Made by a program: the position numbers and the translations under genes
The notes under the pieces: generated by a model
Told to the model about the DNA's origin: nothing
Seen by the model: only the letters and a program-made list of their open reading frames with translations
The model's database searches: none
Assembly (NCBI GenBank): GCA_963830545.1
Contig: CAWHMK010000001.1
Location: forward strand, 806,001 to 870,000
Direction of reading: 5' to 3'
DNA length: 64,000 nucleotides
Source: DATGJX01 sp963830545
GTDB taxonomy: Bacteria > Vulcanimicrobiota > Vulcanimicrobiia > Vulcanimicrobiales > Vulcanimicrobiaceae
In this document: positions 56,839 through 64,000 of the stretch, one piece after another
How the letters are laid out: every line of letters starts with the position of its first letter
Position numbering within the stretch: the stretch's first letter is position 1

Positions 56839-57189
56839 ATGAACGTCATCGATGTCCTCAACCAAGAGCAGCGCAAAGAGTCCGTGCCCGAGTTTCGTCC
56901 CGGCGACACGGTCAAGGTCTACTCCAAAGTCGTCGAGGGCGGAAAAGAACGCGTTCAAATGTTCGAAGGCGTCGTCACCGTTCGCAAAGGCGGCGGAGCG
57001 CAGGAATCGTTCACGGTTCGGCGCGTGGCACACGGCGTCGGCGTCGAGAAAACGTTTCTCGTGCACAGCCCTCGCGTCGATCGCATCGAGGTCAGCAAGC
57101 GGGGTATCGTGCGCCGCAGCCGGCTGTACTACTTGACCGAGAAGATCGGTAAGGCGGCGCGCATCAAAGAGAAGAAATCCGCACGCTGA
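56839..57189 (+). CDS. rplS: 50S ribosomal protein L19
   Basis: This 116-residue protein starts MNVIDVLNQEQRKESVPEF. The signature is FEGVVTVRKGGGAQESFTVR, followed by GVGVEKTFLVHSPRVDRIEV and RSRLYYLTEKIGKAARIKEK. L19 bridges the 30S and 50S subunits. A GAGAG lies upstream of the ATG. Signal peptidase genes follow 22 bases downstream. Confidence 0.97.
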   Translation: MNVIDVLNQEQRKESVPEFRPGDTVKVYSKVVEGGKERVQMFEGVVTVRKGGGAQESFTVRRVAHGVGVEKTFLVHSPRVDRIEVSKRGIVRRSRLYYLTEKIGKAARIKEKKSAR

Positions 57190-57211
57190 TCCTGCCATCT
57201 CGCCGTTAGAA

Positions 57212-57940
57212 TTGCTCGGGCTGATCGGCGTGTTCGCGGTCGCCCGCGGCGTCTTCAGCCTCAAACCGGTTGCAGCCGGCCCGTCGGGTCACGCGGCGCT
57301 CGTCGTTCGCGAGTACCTCGACGCGTTCATCGTCGCGGGACTCGTCGCGCTCTTCCTCATCACGTTCGTGCTGCGAACGTTCTACATTCCGTCCGCGTCG
57401 ATGGTCCCCACGCTGCAGCAGCGGGACGTACTGCTCGTCAACGAGTTCGCGTACCGTTTCGGCGAGCCGCATCGCGGCGACATCGTCGTCTTTCGGCCGC
57501 CGATTGCTTCGACGGACAACTTCATCAAACGCGTAATCGCGATTCCCGGCGACACGTTGCGCGTCCACAACGGTAAGGTGTACGTGAACGGCAAAGCCTT
57601 GCGCGAACCCTACATCGCTCAGCCGCCGCAATACGATTTGATCGTCAAGAATTACGACGTCTACGTCGACTCCGGCGACGGCTTCGAGCCGCTCAGCCGC
57701 ACCAGTGCGAACATTCCGCCGCGCTCGCGCTGGCAGGCACCGGATCGTGTCCCCAACGGATTCTACTTCGTCATGGGCGACAACCGCAACGACTCGGACG
57801 ACTCGCACGTCTGGGGTTTTGCGCAATTGCACGGGCATTTTGCCGGCGGCCCGCTCGCGAAAGCTGCAACGACCGCCCAATTCACCGGGCGCGCGTTTCT
57901 CCTGCTGTGGCCGTTCAATAGATTGAGGATTTTGGATTAG
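57212..57940 (+). CDS. lepB: Signal peptidase I (first of three tandem copies)
   Basis: This 242-residue type I signal peptidase has membrane helices at residues 2-16 and about 38-55. Catalytic Ser63 is in YIPSASMVPTL and the general base Lys106 is in FIKRVIAIPGD. The box-E motif FVMGDNRNDSDDSH is present. It removes signal peptides on the outer face of the membrane. The start is uncertain: a TTG at 57212 without a strong ribosome site. Its TAG shares a base with the next start (TAGTG). Confidence 0.93.
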   Translation: MLGLIGVFAVARGVFSLKPVAAGPSGHAALVVREYLDAFIVAGLVALFLITFVLRTFYIPSASMVPTLQQRDVLLVNEFAYRFGEPHRGDIVVFRPPIASTDNFIKRVIAIPGDTLRVHNGKVYVNGKALREPYIAQPPQYDLIVKNYDVYVDSGDGFEPLSRTSANIPPRSRWQAPDRVPNGFYFVMGDNRNDSDDSHVWGFAQLHGHFAGGPLAKAATTAQFTGRAFLLLWPFNRLRILD

Positions 57941-58698
57941 TGGGGGCGTTTGCATTGACTCCGAGCATGCTGCTGGGCCTGGTGGGCGTCTTCATCGTCG
58001 CTCGCGCCGTGCTGTCTTTCCGCGCGGTGCGCACCAACACCCAAGGCAAAGCGACGAGCTTTGCACGCGAGTATCTCGACCCGTTCATCTACGCGGGTAT
58101 CGCGGCGTTTCTGCTCATCACGTTCGTTGCGCGTACGTATTACATTCCGTCCGGCTCCATGATCCCGACGCTCCAAATCGGCGACGTGCTGCTCGTGAAC
58201 AAGTTCGAATACCGCTTCCACAAACCGCACGAGGGCGACGTCGTCGTTTTCCCGCCGCCCGTTCCGACTCCGGACGATTTCATCAAGCGCGTCATCGGCC
58301 GGCCGGGCGACACGCTGCAGATTCAGAGCGGCGTGGTGATTCTGAACGGCAAGCCGCTGCAGGAACCGTACATCAACGATCCGCCCGCGTACAATTTGGA
58401 AATCAAGAACTACGGCATCTACGTGCAGCAGCCCGGCGGCACGTATCAGCCGCTGGATCCGTCGGCGGCGAACATTCCGCCGCGTCACGACTGGACCGCA
58501 CCCGATCGAATCCCGCCCAACTGTTACTTCATGATGGGCGACAATCGCAACGATTCCGAGGACTCGCATGCATGGGGCTTCGCGCAACTGAGCGGGCGTT
58601 TCGCGAGCGGTCAAGAGGAAGGACGCCCCGCGCATTTCACAGGACACGCATTCTTGATTTTCTGGCCGCTCGGCCGCGCGCGGATTTTGTGGCGATAG
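57940..58698 (+). CDS. lepB: Signal peptidase I (second tandem copy)
   Basis: This 252-residue copy closely resembles the first: the same double-helix N-terminus (LLGLVGVFIVARAVLSFRAV, then FIYAGIAAFLLITFVARTYY), catalytic Ser73 in YIPSGSMIPTL, Lys116 in FIKRVIGRPGD and the box MMGDNRNDSEDSHAWGFAQL. Similarity through the inserted linker suggests recent tandem duplication. The GTG start shares a base with the previous stop. Confidence 0.93.
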   Translation: MGAFALTPSMLLGLVGVFIVARAVLSFRAVRTNTQGKATSFAREYLDPFIYAGIAAFLLITFVARTYYIPSGSMIPTLQIGDVLLVNKFEYRFHKPHEGDVVVFPPPVPTPDDFIKRVIGRPGDTLQIQSGVVILNGKPLQEPYINDPPAYNLEIKNYGIYVQQPGGTYQPLDPSAANIPPRHDWTAPDRIPPNCYFMMGDNRNDSEDSHAWGFAQLSGRFASGQEEGRPAHFTGHAFLIFWPLGRARILWR

Positions 58699-58714
58699 TC
58701 TAGAACAAGACCGC

Positions 58715-59224
58715 GTGCTCGGGCAATTGCATTGGCGTACCATCGCAAGCGCTAGCGCGCAACTCGTCGTCCTCGCCTTTCTCGCACTGGCGTTTTTCCT
58801 TCGCACCCCGCAAGTGTCGGGATTATCGATGGCGCCGCACATCGCGTCCGGCGAATTCGTGCTCATCAACACGATCGTCTACCGGATGCACCCGCCCGCA
58901 CGCGGCGACATCATCGCATTCCACCACGACGGCCCCACGCCCGAAACGTACATCAAGCGCGTAATCGGCTTGCCCGGCGATCGCGTGCGCATCGATCGCG
59001 GCGTCGTCGACGTGAACGGCGTGGCGCTGAACGAGCCCTACGTTCGGTATCCCGACGGCCGCAGTTTTCGGGAAGTCGTGGTGCCGCCGGGCGGACTGTA
59101 CGTGCTCGGAGACAATCGCGCGGACAGTGACGACTCGCGCTTCTGGGGCTTCGTGCCGGAGCGTGACGTGCTTGGCAAAGCGATGGCGGGAATCTGGCCG
59201 CTGGGCCGTGCAGGCGCGCTGTGA
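58715..59224 (+). CDS. lepB: Signal peptidase I (third, shorter tandem copy)
   Basis: This 169-residue copy has one membrane helix (LVVLAFLALAFFL). Catalytic Ser38 is in VSGLSMAPHI, Lys81 in YIKRVIGLPGD, and VLGDNRADSDDSRFWGFVPE completes the core. It lacks the first helix and the mid-protein insertion of the other two, so it is the minimal Gram-positive SipS-like form. Specialisation for different substrates is plausible. It is coupled to rbgA by a GTGA overlap. Confidence 0.92.
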   Translation: MLGQLHWRTIASASAQLVVLAFLALAFFLRTPQVSGLSMAPHIASGEFVLINTIVYRMHPPARGDIIAFHHDGPTPETYIKRVIGLPGDRVRIDRGVVDVNGVALNEPYVRYPDGRSFREVVVPPGGLYVLGDNRADSDDSRFWGFVPERDVLGKAMAGIWPLGRAGAL

Positions 59225-60051
59225 CGACGAACGCCGACGGCAACTTTCAACAGGTCGTTCAATGGTATCCCGGACACATGGCCTCGGCGATGCGCCGAAT
59301 CGACGACTATATAAAGTTGATTGACATCGTCGTCGAAGTCGTCGATGCGCGCGTCCCGTCGAGCGGGGCAAACCCGCTGCTTGCGGCCATCTCGGGAAAA
59401 CGACCGCGACTTCTGGTCCTCAATCGCGAAGACTTGGCGGATCCGGTGCAAACCGCGCGTTGGCTCGCGCATTTCGAAAAAATTCGGCGCAAAGCCGTTG
59501 CCGTGAACGGACGCGAACAGGCGAGCGTGAGCAAAGCCGGCTACTTCCTCGGGCAACTCGCCTCGGGCGCTCGCGGCACGCAACGCGTGATGGTCGTCGG
59601 CATTCCGAACTCGGGAAAGTCTTCCGTCATCAACGGATTGCTGCGGCGCGCCGCCGCGCGCACGGAAGATCGAGCCGGCGTCACCCGGCAGCTGCAGTGG
59701 TTTCGCGTCGGGCCGAACCTCGAATTGATGGACACTCCCGGCATCTTGGTGCCGAAGATTTCCTCGCCGGAAGCGCAGTGGAAACTCGCGCTGACCGGCG
59801 CGGTCCCGCGCGAGCGTTACGATCCGGAGGACATCTCGATTCGCTTTCACCGCTGGCTCGCCGAGACGACGAAGGGCCGCACGAAAGTCCCCGACTTGGA
59901 AAATTTCGCCCGCGTACGCGGCTTCATGCGGCGAGGCGGCGAGGTGGATTACCACAACGCGGCGCAGTCATACATAAGAGATTTCAACGACGGCAAGTTT
60001 GGCCGCATCACTTTGGAGCCCGCACCGCATGATGACGCTCAAACAGCGTAA
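59221..60051 (+). CDS. rbgA: Ribosome biogenesis GTPase RbgA/YlqF
   Basis: This 276-residue circularly permuted GTPase acts late in 50S assembly. The order of motifs is permuted: G4 NREDL first, then G1 GIPNSGKSS and G3 DTPGIL. The start is VVQWYPGHMASAMRRI, the diagnostic YlqF sequence. The C-terminal domain binds RNA. Its position in the lepB-rbgA-rnhB cluster matches Firmicutes. Confidence 0.95.
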   Translation: MTTNADGNFQQVVQWYPGHMASAMRRIDDYIKLIDIVVEVVDARVPSSGANPLLAAISGKRPRLLVLNREDLADPVQTARWLAHFEKIRRKAVAVNGREQASVSKAGYFLGQLASGARGTQRVMVVGIPNSGKSSVINGLLRRAAARTEDRAGVTRQLQWFRVGPNLELMDTPGILVPKISSPEAQWKLALTGAVPRERYDPEDISIRFHRWLAETTKGRTKVPDLENFARVRGFMRRGGEVDYHNAAQSYIRDFNDGKFGRITLEPAPHDDAQTA

Positions 60052-60721
60052 GGCGAAAAACGCGTACGAACGCGAACGCCGGCGTTTGCACCGCATTCAC
60101 GCATTCGAATACGCGGCGCGCGAAAAAGGCTTCGTATACGTCGGCGGCATCGACGAAGTCGGACGCGGACCCCTTGCCGGACCCGTCGTGGCAGCGTGCG
60201 TCGTCGCCGCGCAGCCGCTCATGATCAAAGGGCTCAACGATTCCAAGCAGGTTCTCCCGCCGCAGCGCGTTCAGATAGCGCAAGAGGTCAAAGCTTCGTG
60301 CAGTGCGTGGAGCATCGGCGTTGCCAGCGTCGCGGAAATCGACCGTCTCAACATCTATTGGGCCAGCGTGCTGGCAATGGAGCGCGCCATCGCCGCGCTC
60401 AGTGTCGTGCCGCAGTACCTGATCACCGACGCAGTACGAATCCGCTCGTTCAACGGCCCGCAGGAGCCCCTCATCAAGGGCGACGCTCGCAGTGCAACCG
60501 TCGCGGCGGCGTCCATCGTCGCAAAGGTATACCGCGACAACCTGCTGGTCGAATTGCACGCGGTCGATTCCCGGTACGGGTTTGCCGACCACAAAGGGTA
60601 TGCGACGCCCGAGCACCTGCGCGCGCTCAAAGAGCACGGCCCCTCCCCGCATCACCGTTCGGGCTGGTGGCGCGTACGGGAAGCGCAGCTCCTGTTCGGG
60701 TTCGATGCCGCCCAGCACTAA
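60029..60721 (+). CDS. rnhB: Ribonuclease HII
   Basis: This 230-residue enzyme cleaves RNA in RNA-DNA hybrids. Catalytic residues are Asp42 and Glu43 in GGIDEVGRGPLAGPVVAA, plus the Asp in LITDAV and in AVDSRYGFADHKGYATPEHL. It begins with a basic 30-residue tail (LKQRKAKNAYERERRRLHR), slightly longer than in E. coli. The ATG overlaps the rbgA end by 23 bases. Confidence 0.94.
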   Translation: MMTLKQRKAKNAYERERRRLHRIHAFEYAAREKGFVYVGGIDEVGRGPLAGPVVAACVVAAQPLMIKGLNDSKQVLPPQRVQIAQEVKASCSAWSIGVASVAEIDRLNIYWASVLAMERAIAALSVVPQYLITDAVRIRSFNGPQEPLIKGDARSATVAAASIVAKVYRDNLLVELHAVDSRYGFADHKGYATPEHLRALKEHGPSPHHRSGWWRVREAQLLFGFDAAQH

Positions 60722-61049
60722 TGGGACGAAGGGCCGCGACGGTGAGGACCGGGCCGCCGCGTTCCTGGAGAAGGCCGGTTATCGCGTCGTCCGCCGCAAT
60801 CTGCGCCTTCCGGGCGGTGAAATCGATCTTGTCTGCCGGGATCGCGACGTCATCGTGTTCGTGGAGGTCAAGCTGCGCACGAACGGCCGGTTCGGCAGCG
60901 CTCTCGGCGCCGTCAACGGAGCCAAACGCGACACCCTTCGCAGGCTCGCAGCAGATTTCGTGCAAATCGTCGCTCCAAACGCCCACTTCCGCTTCGACGT
61001 GGTGGCTGTCGATGGAGACCGCATGACCCTGCACCGGAACGCCTTCTGA
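60705..61049 (+). CDS. yraN: YraN family protein (UPF0102)
   Basis: This 114-residue protein of the RecB-like fold superfamily has GRDGEDRAAAFLEKAGYRVV, then GGEIDLVCRDRDVIVFVEVK, with the D-x-V...E-V-K putative nuclease residues. Function is unknown, but rnhB-yraN linkage is widespread. I chose the ATG at 60705, which overlaps rnhB by 17 bases; no later ATG precedes the domain. The stop TGA shares a base with the kinase ATG (TGATG). Confidence 0.88.
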   Translation: MPPSTNGTKGRDGEDRAAAFLEKAGYRVVRRNLRLPGGEIDLVCRDRDVIVFVEVKLRTNGRFGSALGAVNGAKRDTLRRLAADFVQIVAPNAHFRFDVVAVDGDRMTLHRNAF

Positions 61050-62313
61050 TGGACACGTTTATCGGCCGCACTTTGAGCGGGCGCTATGAAGTGCTGGAAC
61101 TGATCGGGCGGGGCGGCACAGCAGACACCTACCGGGCGATGGACAACGTGCTTCAGCGGGAAGTGGCCATCAAGGTTCTCATCGATCGCTCGGACGACGT
61201 CAACAAACGTTTTCTGCGCGAAGCTCAGGCGATGGCCAAACTCAATCATCCCTGCATCGTTGCGGTATTCGACGTCGGCGAAGAGAGCGGCATCTCGTAC
61301 ATCATCATGGAGCTCGTGCGCGGCAAGACGCTACGCGACTTGGAAGGCGGGTCGATTTCGTACCGCCAGGCACTGACGTATCTCATCGACATTCTCGAGG
61401 CGCTGGAGTACGCGCACAGCCAAGGCACGATTCATCGCGACATCAAGCCGTCCAACATCATGACGGTCGAAGACGCCAAGCACGTGAAGGTCATGGATTT
61501 CGGCCTCGCGCGCCGCACCAGCGACATGACGCAGACCACGCGCACCGGACAAATCGTCGGCACGATCGGCTACCTCGCGCCGGAACGCTTCTTGAGCAAA
61601 CCCGCGGACGTTCGCAGCGATCTCTACTCCGTCGGCATCGTGATGTACGAAATCTTCACCGGCACGGTGCCGTTCCGGAACGACAAGGACGATCTGGTCG
61701 CGACGATCTTTTCGCACGTGCACGACGCTCCCACGCCGCCGCACGAAATCAATCGCAATATTCCCGAGCCGCTCGAGCGTGTCATCATGCGCGCCATCGA
61801 CAAAGAACCCGGCAAGCGCTACCAGAACGCGCGCGACTTCGCCAACGATCTGCAAACGCTGCTCTCGCCGACAGCCGCGAAGAAACCGGCGCAGGCAGAC
61901 CGCCGTCCAAGCGGACGCGTCGACGTCACCGACCCGGGCCTGCGGCAATCGCTCGACCGCGCGCTCGCGCCTTCACGTAACCGCAACGACGCGTACGAGG
62001 CCGTGCTCAAAGGCATGCTCGCGACGCGCCGGCGCCGCTACGACGAAGCGAAGACGCACTTTCTTTCGGCGCTGCACGAACTCTCGGCAATCGACAATCG
62101 TCTGGAATATGCCAAGACGGCGCTCAAATACGGTACGATGATTCTGCAGAAAGCATCCGACGGATTGCGGGAGCGCGAAGAACTGCGCGACGGCGTGAAC
62201 AAATTGAACGAGGCGCTCGAGGTCTTTCGCGATTACGACCTCGCGGAACAAATGAGCGAAACCGAGTATCTGATCAACGCATTGGAGCGGACCGCGATCG
62301 GCTACTCAGCTGA
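61049..62313 (+). CDS. Serine/threonine protein kinase, PknB-like (3' frameshift suspected)
   Basis: The first 270 residues are a complete Hanks-type kinase: glycine loop IGRGGTADTYRA (19-30), Lys42 in VAIKVL, HRDIKPSN (129-136), DFGLA (150-154) and APERF. There is no membrane segment or PASTA domain. The C-terminal 140 residues are helical with TPR-like repeats (RRRYDEAKTHFLSALHELSA). As read, the frame runs past 62313 into low-complexity Arg-rich sequence to 62617, overlapping the permease gene in another frame. A one-base error near 62290-62308 would restore a TGA at 62311 overlapping the permease ATG, so I end it there. Confidence 0.75.
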
Positions 62314-63932
62314 TGCCAAGTACAGAACCGCAGCTGCGCCGCGCGGTCACGCCGTGGGGCTCCTTCGCCTGGGGCTACTCGGACGTCGGAGCCGACATCT
62401 TCGTCGGGCTTGGGCTGGTTCTCGCATATGCGGCCGGCGCATCGAACGTCGCTTTCCTTTTCGCCGGCGCAGTGTACATCTGCATCGGTCTTGCTTACAC
62501 CGAGCTCGCGGCCGCATATCCCGTAGCCGGCGGCGGGCAGTATTTCGTAATGCGAGGGTTGGGCGACGTCTTCGGCTTCATTGCGGGCTGGGCAGTGCTC
62601 CTGGACTTCACCATTGACGTCACGCTCTTCGCATGGTCGTGCGTAGATTATCTCTCGCAGCTGGTGCCGGTTCTCGTTTCCTCGCTGCACCCCTGGGTGC
62701 ACTTCTCGGTCGTCTTCGTTCTCATCGGCGCGCTTTGTATGCTCAACGTCGTCGGCGTACGCGAAAGCACTGCTTTTCAAGGCACGGTCAGCGCGATTGA
62801 CGTGGTGAGCGAAACGCTCATTCTCTGCTTCGGATTTCTGTTCGCATTCGATCCGCAACTGCTGGTTCACACGATGAGCACGGCCTGGCCTTCGCCGTTC
62901 GCGCTCATGCAGGGCGTCTCGCTCGCAATCATTTCGTTCGTCGGCCTGGAATCGATTTCGCAGGCCGCTCAAGAAACGCAACGCCCGGCCTCCGTCATTC
63001 CGCGAACGTCGATCGCGCTGATTTTGACGATTCTGATTTTTGCTTTGGGGTATTCGAATCTCGCGCTTGGCATGCACCCGTGGCATCCGCTTACTGACGC
63101 GCACGGCCACGCGCTCGCGTTTTGGCAAATCTTTCCGAACAACAGCGACAACCAAGGCAAGGGCGTTGCGCTGCTCGCGGCCCAAGTTCCGTACTGGGGA
63201 TTGCTGGCGCAGTTCTACGTGCCGGTCCTCGGCGCAATTCTGTTGCTGATATCCAGCAACTCCGGCGTCTTCGGCAGTTCGCGGATCGCGTACGCGATGA
63301 GCAGTGCGCGGCTTCTCCCGTCGGTGTTCCAGCGCGTGCACCGACGCTTTCGCACGCCGGTGATTTCGATCGTGACGTTTTGCGGCTTTGCCGTCATCGA
63401 ACTCGTCTTTGCGGCGCTCCCCGGGCTGGATCCGTCCGCGCACGCCTTCTACGCGCGGCTCTTTCACGGCGAGGACGGCATCACGCTGCTCGGCGACCTT
63501 TATGCTTTCGGTGCGGCAACGAGTTACTCGCTCGTCTTCGTTGCACTGATCGCCTTGCGGTTCACCGATCCGCTCAGCCCGCGAAAATTCAAGATGCCGT
63601 TCAACCTTCCGTTGCGGTTCCGCGGCGAGCGCGTGGAATTCCCAATCATCGGTTTGCTCGGATTCTTCGGCATTACCGCGATTCTCGCGTTCACGCTGAT
63701 TACGCACGACATCGGGCGCATAGCCGGACCGCTTTGGCTCGTGACCGGTTTTGCGCTGTATTTGATCTATCGCGCGCGGAAAAGACTGCCGGTCTTCGGT
63801 TCGCAAAACCATCACTTTTCCAGCCGCCAAGTGGACATCTTGCGCAACGCCGGTGAACTGGAGTTGATGGACGAGTATCTCGAGAATCTGCGCAAGCGAA
63901 CCGCCGGGCGTGAAGGAGCCGGCATCTCGTGA
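62313..63932 (+). CDS. APC-family amino acid permease
   Basis: This 539-residue integral membrane protein with about 12 hydrophobic segments begins SFAWGYSDVGADIFVGLGLV. The GADIFV/GGGQYF region and TELAAAYPVAGGGQYFV are typical of APC superfamily permeases. SFVGLESISQAAQETQRPAS is the conserved TM6-TM7 part. It probably imports amino acids or related cations. A 60-residue cytoplasmic C-tail follows. It is coupled to the kinase gene (TGATG), and its stop overlaps the next start. Confidence 0.88.
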   Translation: MPSTEPQLRRAVTPWGSFAWGYSDVGADIFVGLGLVLAYAAGASNVAFLFAGAVYICIGLAYTELAAAYPVAGGGQYFVMRGLGDVFGFIAGWAVLLDFTIDVTLFAWSCVDYLSQLVPVLVSSLHPWVHFSVVFVLIGALCMLNVVGVRESTAFQGTVSAIDVVSETLILCFGFLFAFDPQLLVHTMSTAWPSPFALMQGVSLAIISFVGLESISQAAQETQRPASVIPRTSIALILTILIFALGYSNLALGMHPWHPLTDAHGHALAFWQIFPNNSDNQGKGVALLAAQVPYWGLLAQFYVPVLGAILLLISSNSGVFGSSRIAYAMSSARLLPSVFQRVHRRFRTPVISIVTFCGFAVIELVFAALPGLDPSAHAFYARLFHGEDGITLLGDLYAFGAATSYSLVFVALIALRFTDPLSPRKFKMPFNLPLRFRGERVEFPIIGLLGFFGITAILAFTLITHDIGRIAGPLWLVTGFALYLIYRARKRLPVFGSQNHHFSSRQVDILRNAGELELMDEYLENLRKRTAGREGAGIS

Positions 63933-64000
63933 TCGGCGCCCGGCTCGGCTTTTACGTGATGTACGTCATCTTGGGTGCGGTAATTCTGGTGCGACTGCTT
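63929..64000 (+). CDS. Start of a membrane protein, cut by the window end
   Basis: A GTG at 63929 overlaps the permease stop (GTGA). The 24 visible residues, IGARLGFYVMYVILGAVILV and following, form one hydrophobic helix. Family and length cannot be determined here. Confidence 0.5.
   Translation, partial: MIGARLGFYVMYVILGAVILVRLL

Overview
This window is a high-GC bacterial chromosome segment packed with housekeeping genes; I see no phage, plasmid, rRNA or CRISPR material. The gene mix is a split glycine decarboxylase (GcvPA/GcvPB), a Ycf45-type R3H ATPase, the cysteine protease Prp, pyruvoyl AdoMet decarboxylase, PdxST and a trmD-rplS-lepB-rbgA-rnhB-yraN cluster. It resembles deep-branching Terrabacteria (Firmicutes/Cyanobacteria-like). 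A little-studied phylum such as Eremiobacterota (WPS-2) is possible, but that is a weak inference from gene content. Genes are tightly packed, many start codons overlap the previous stop (ATGA, GTGA, TTGA, TGATG), and GTG and TTG starts are common.

Layout. 0-8 kb: the end of a GDSL hydrolase, a small secreted protein, glutamate dehydrogenase, YchF, a BFN-domain protein, and an orphan peptide-binding lipoprotein coupled to an FAD monooxygenase. 8-20.7 kb: MTA phosphorylase, then on the minus strand holB, tmk, the R3H ATPase, arginine decarboxylase, the biotin genes bioA-F-D-B, an HNH endonuclease and pdxS-pdxT. 20.7-26 kb: a densely frameshifted stretch with a glycosidase, ispE, a MobA-like nucleotidyltransferase and ubiX. 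26-30.4 kb: a compact RecB-type nuclease plus UvrD-type helicase pair with an acetyltransferase. 30.4-35.3 kb: dinB, nfo, a methyltransferase, scpB, scpA and a Nudix hydrolase, chained by overlaps. 35.4-44.4 kb: a pseudopilin, the glycine cleavage system, a thioesterase, an SDR, spermidine synthase and an M30-like metallopeptidase. 44.5-49.3 kb: AdoMet decarboxylase divergent from sufB, a Rieske ferredoxin and a penicillin-acylase-type enzyme. 49.3-52.7 kb: a glycosyltransferase, an alpha/beta hydrolase and a regulator/membrane-protein pair. 52.8-64 kb: rplU-prp, tatA, small proteins, then the long plus-strand operon trmD, rplS, three tandem signal peptidases, rbgA, rnhB, yraN, a Ser/Thr kinase and an amino-acid permease.

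How the genes fit together. Arginine decarboxylase, AdoMet decarboxylase, spermidine synthase and MTA phosphorylase are all present and together support spermidine synthesis with salvage of its by-product. BioA, F, D and B cover the late biotin pathway, PdxS/T make PLP (used by BioA, BioF, GcvP and arginine decarboxylase), and GcvT, H, PA and PB form most of the glycine cleavage system.

Sequence quality. About twenty genes, including essential ones (ispE, sufB), carry single-base frameshifts that restore full-length homologues when corrected. Residual indel errors in the assembly explain this better than true pseudogenes. I annotate these as CDS and state the approximate break points.
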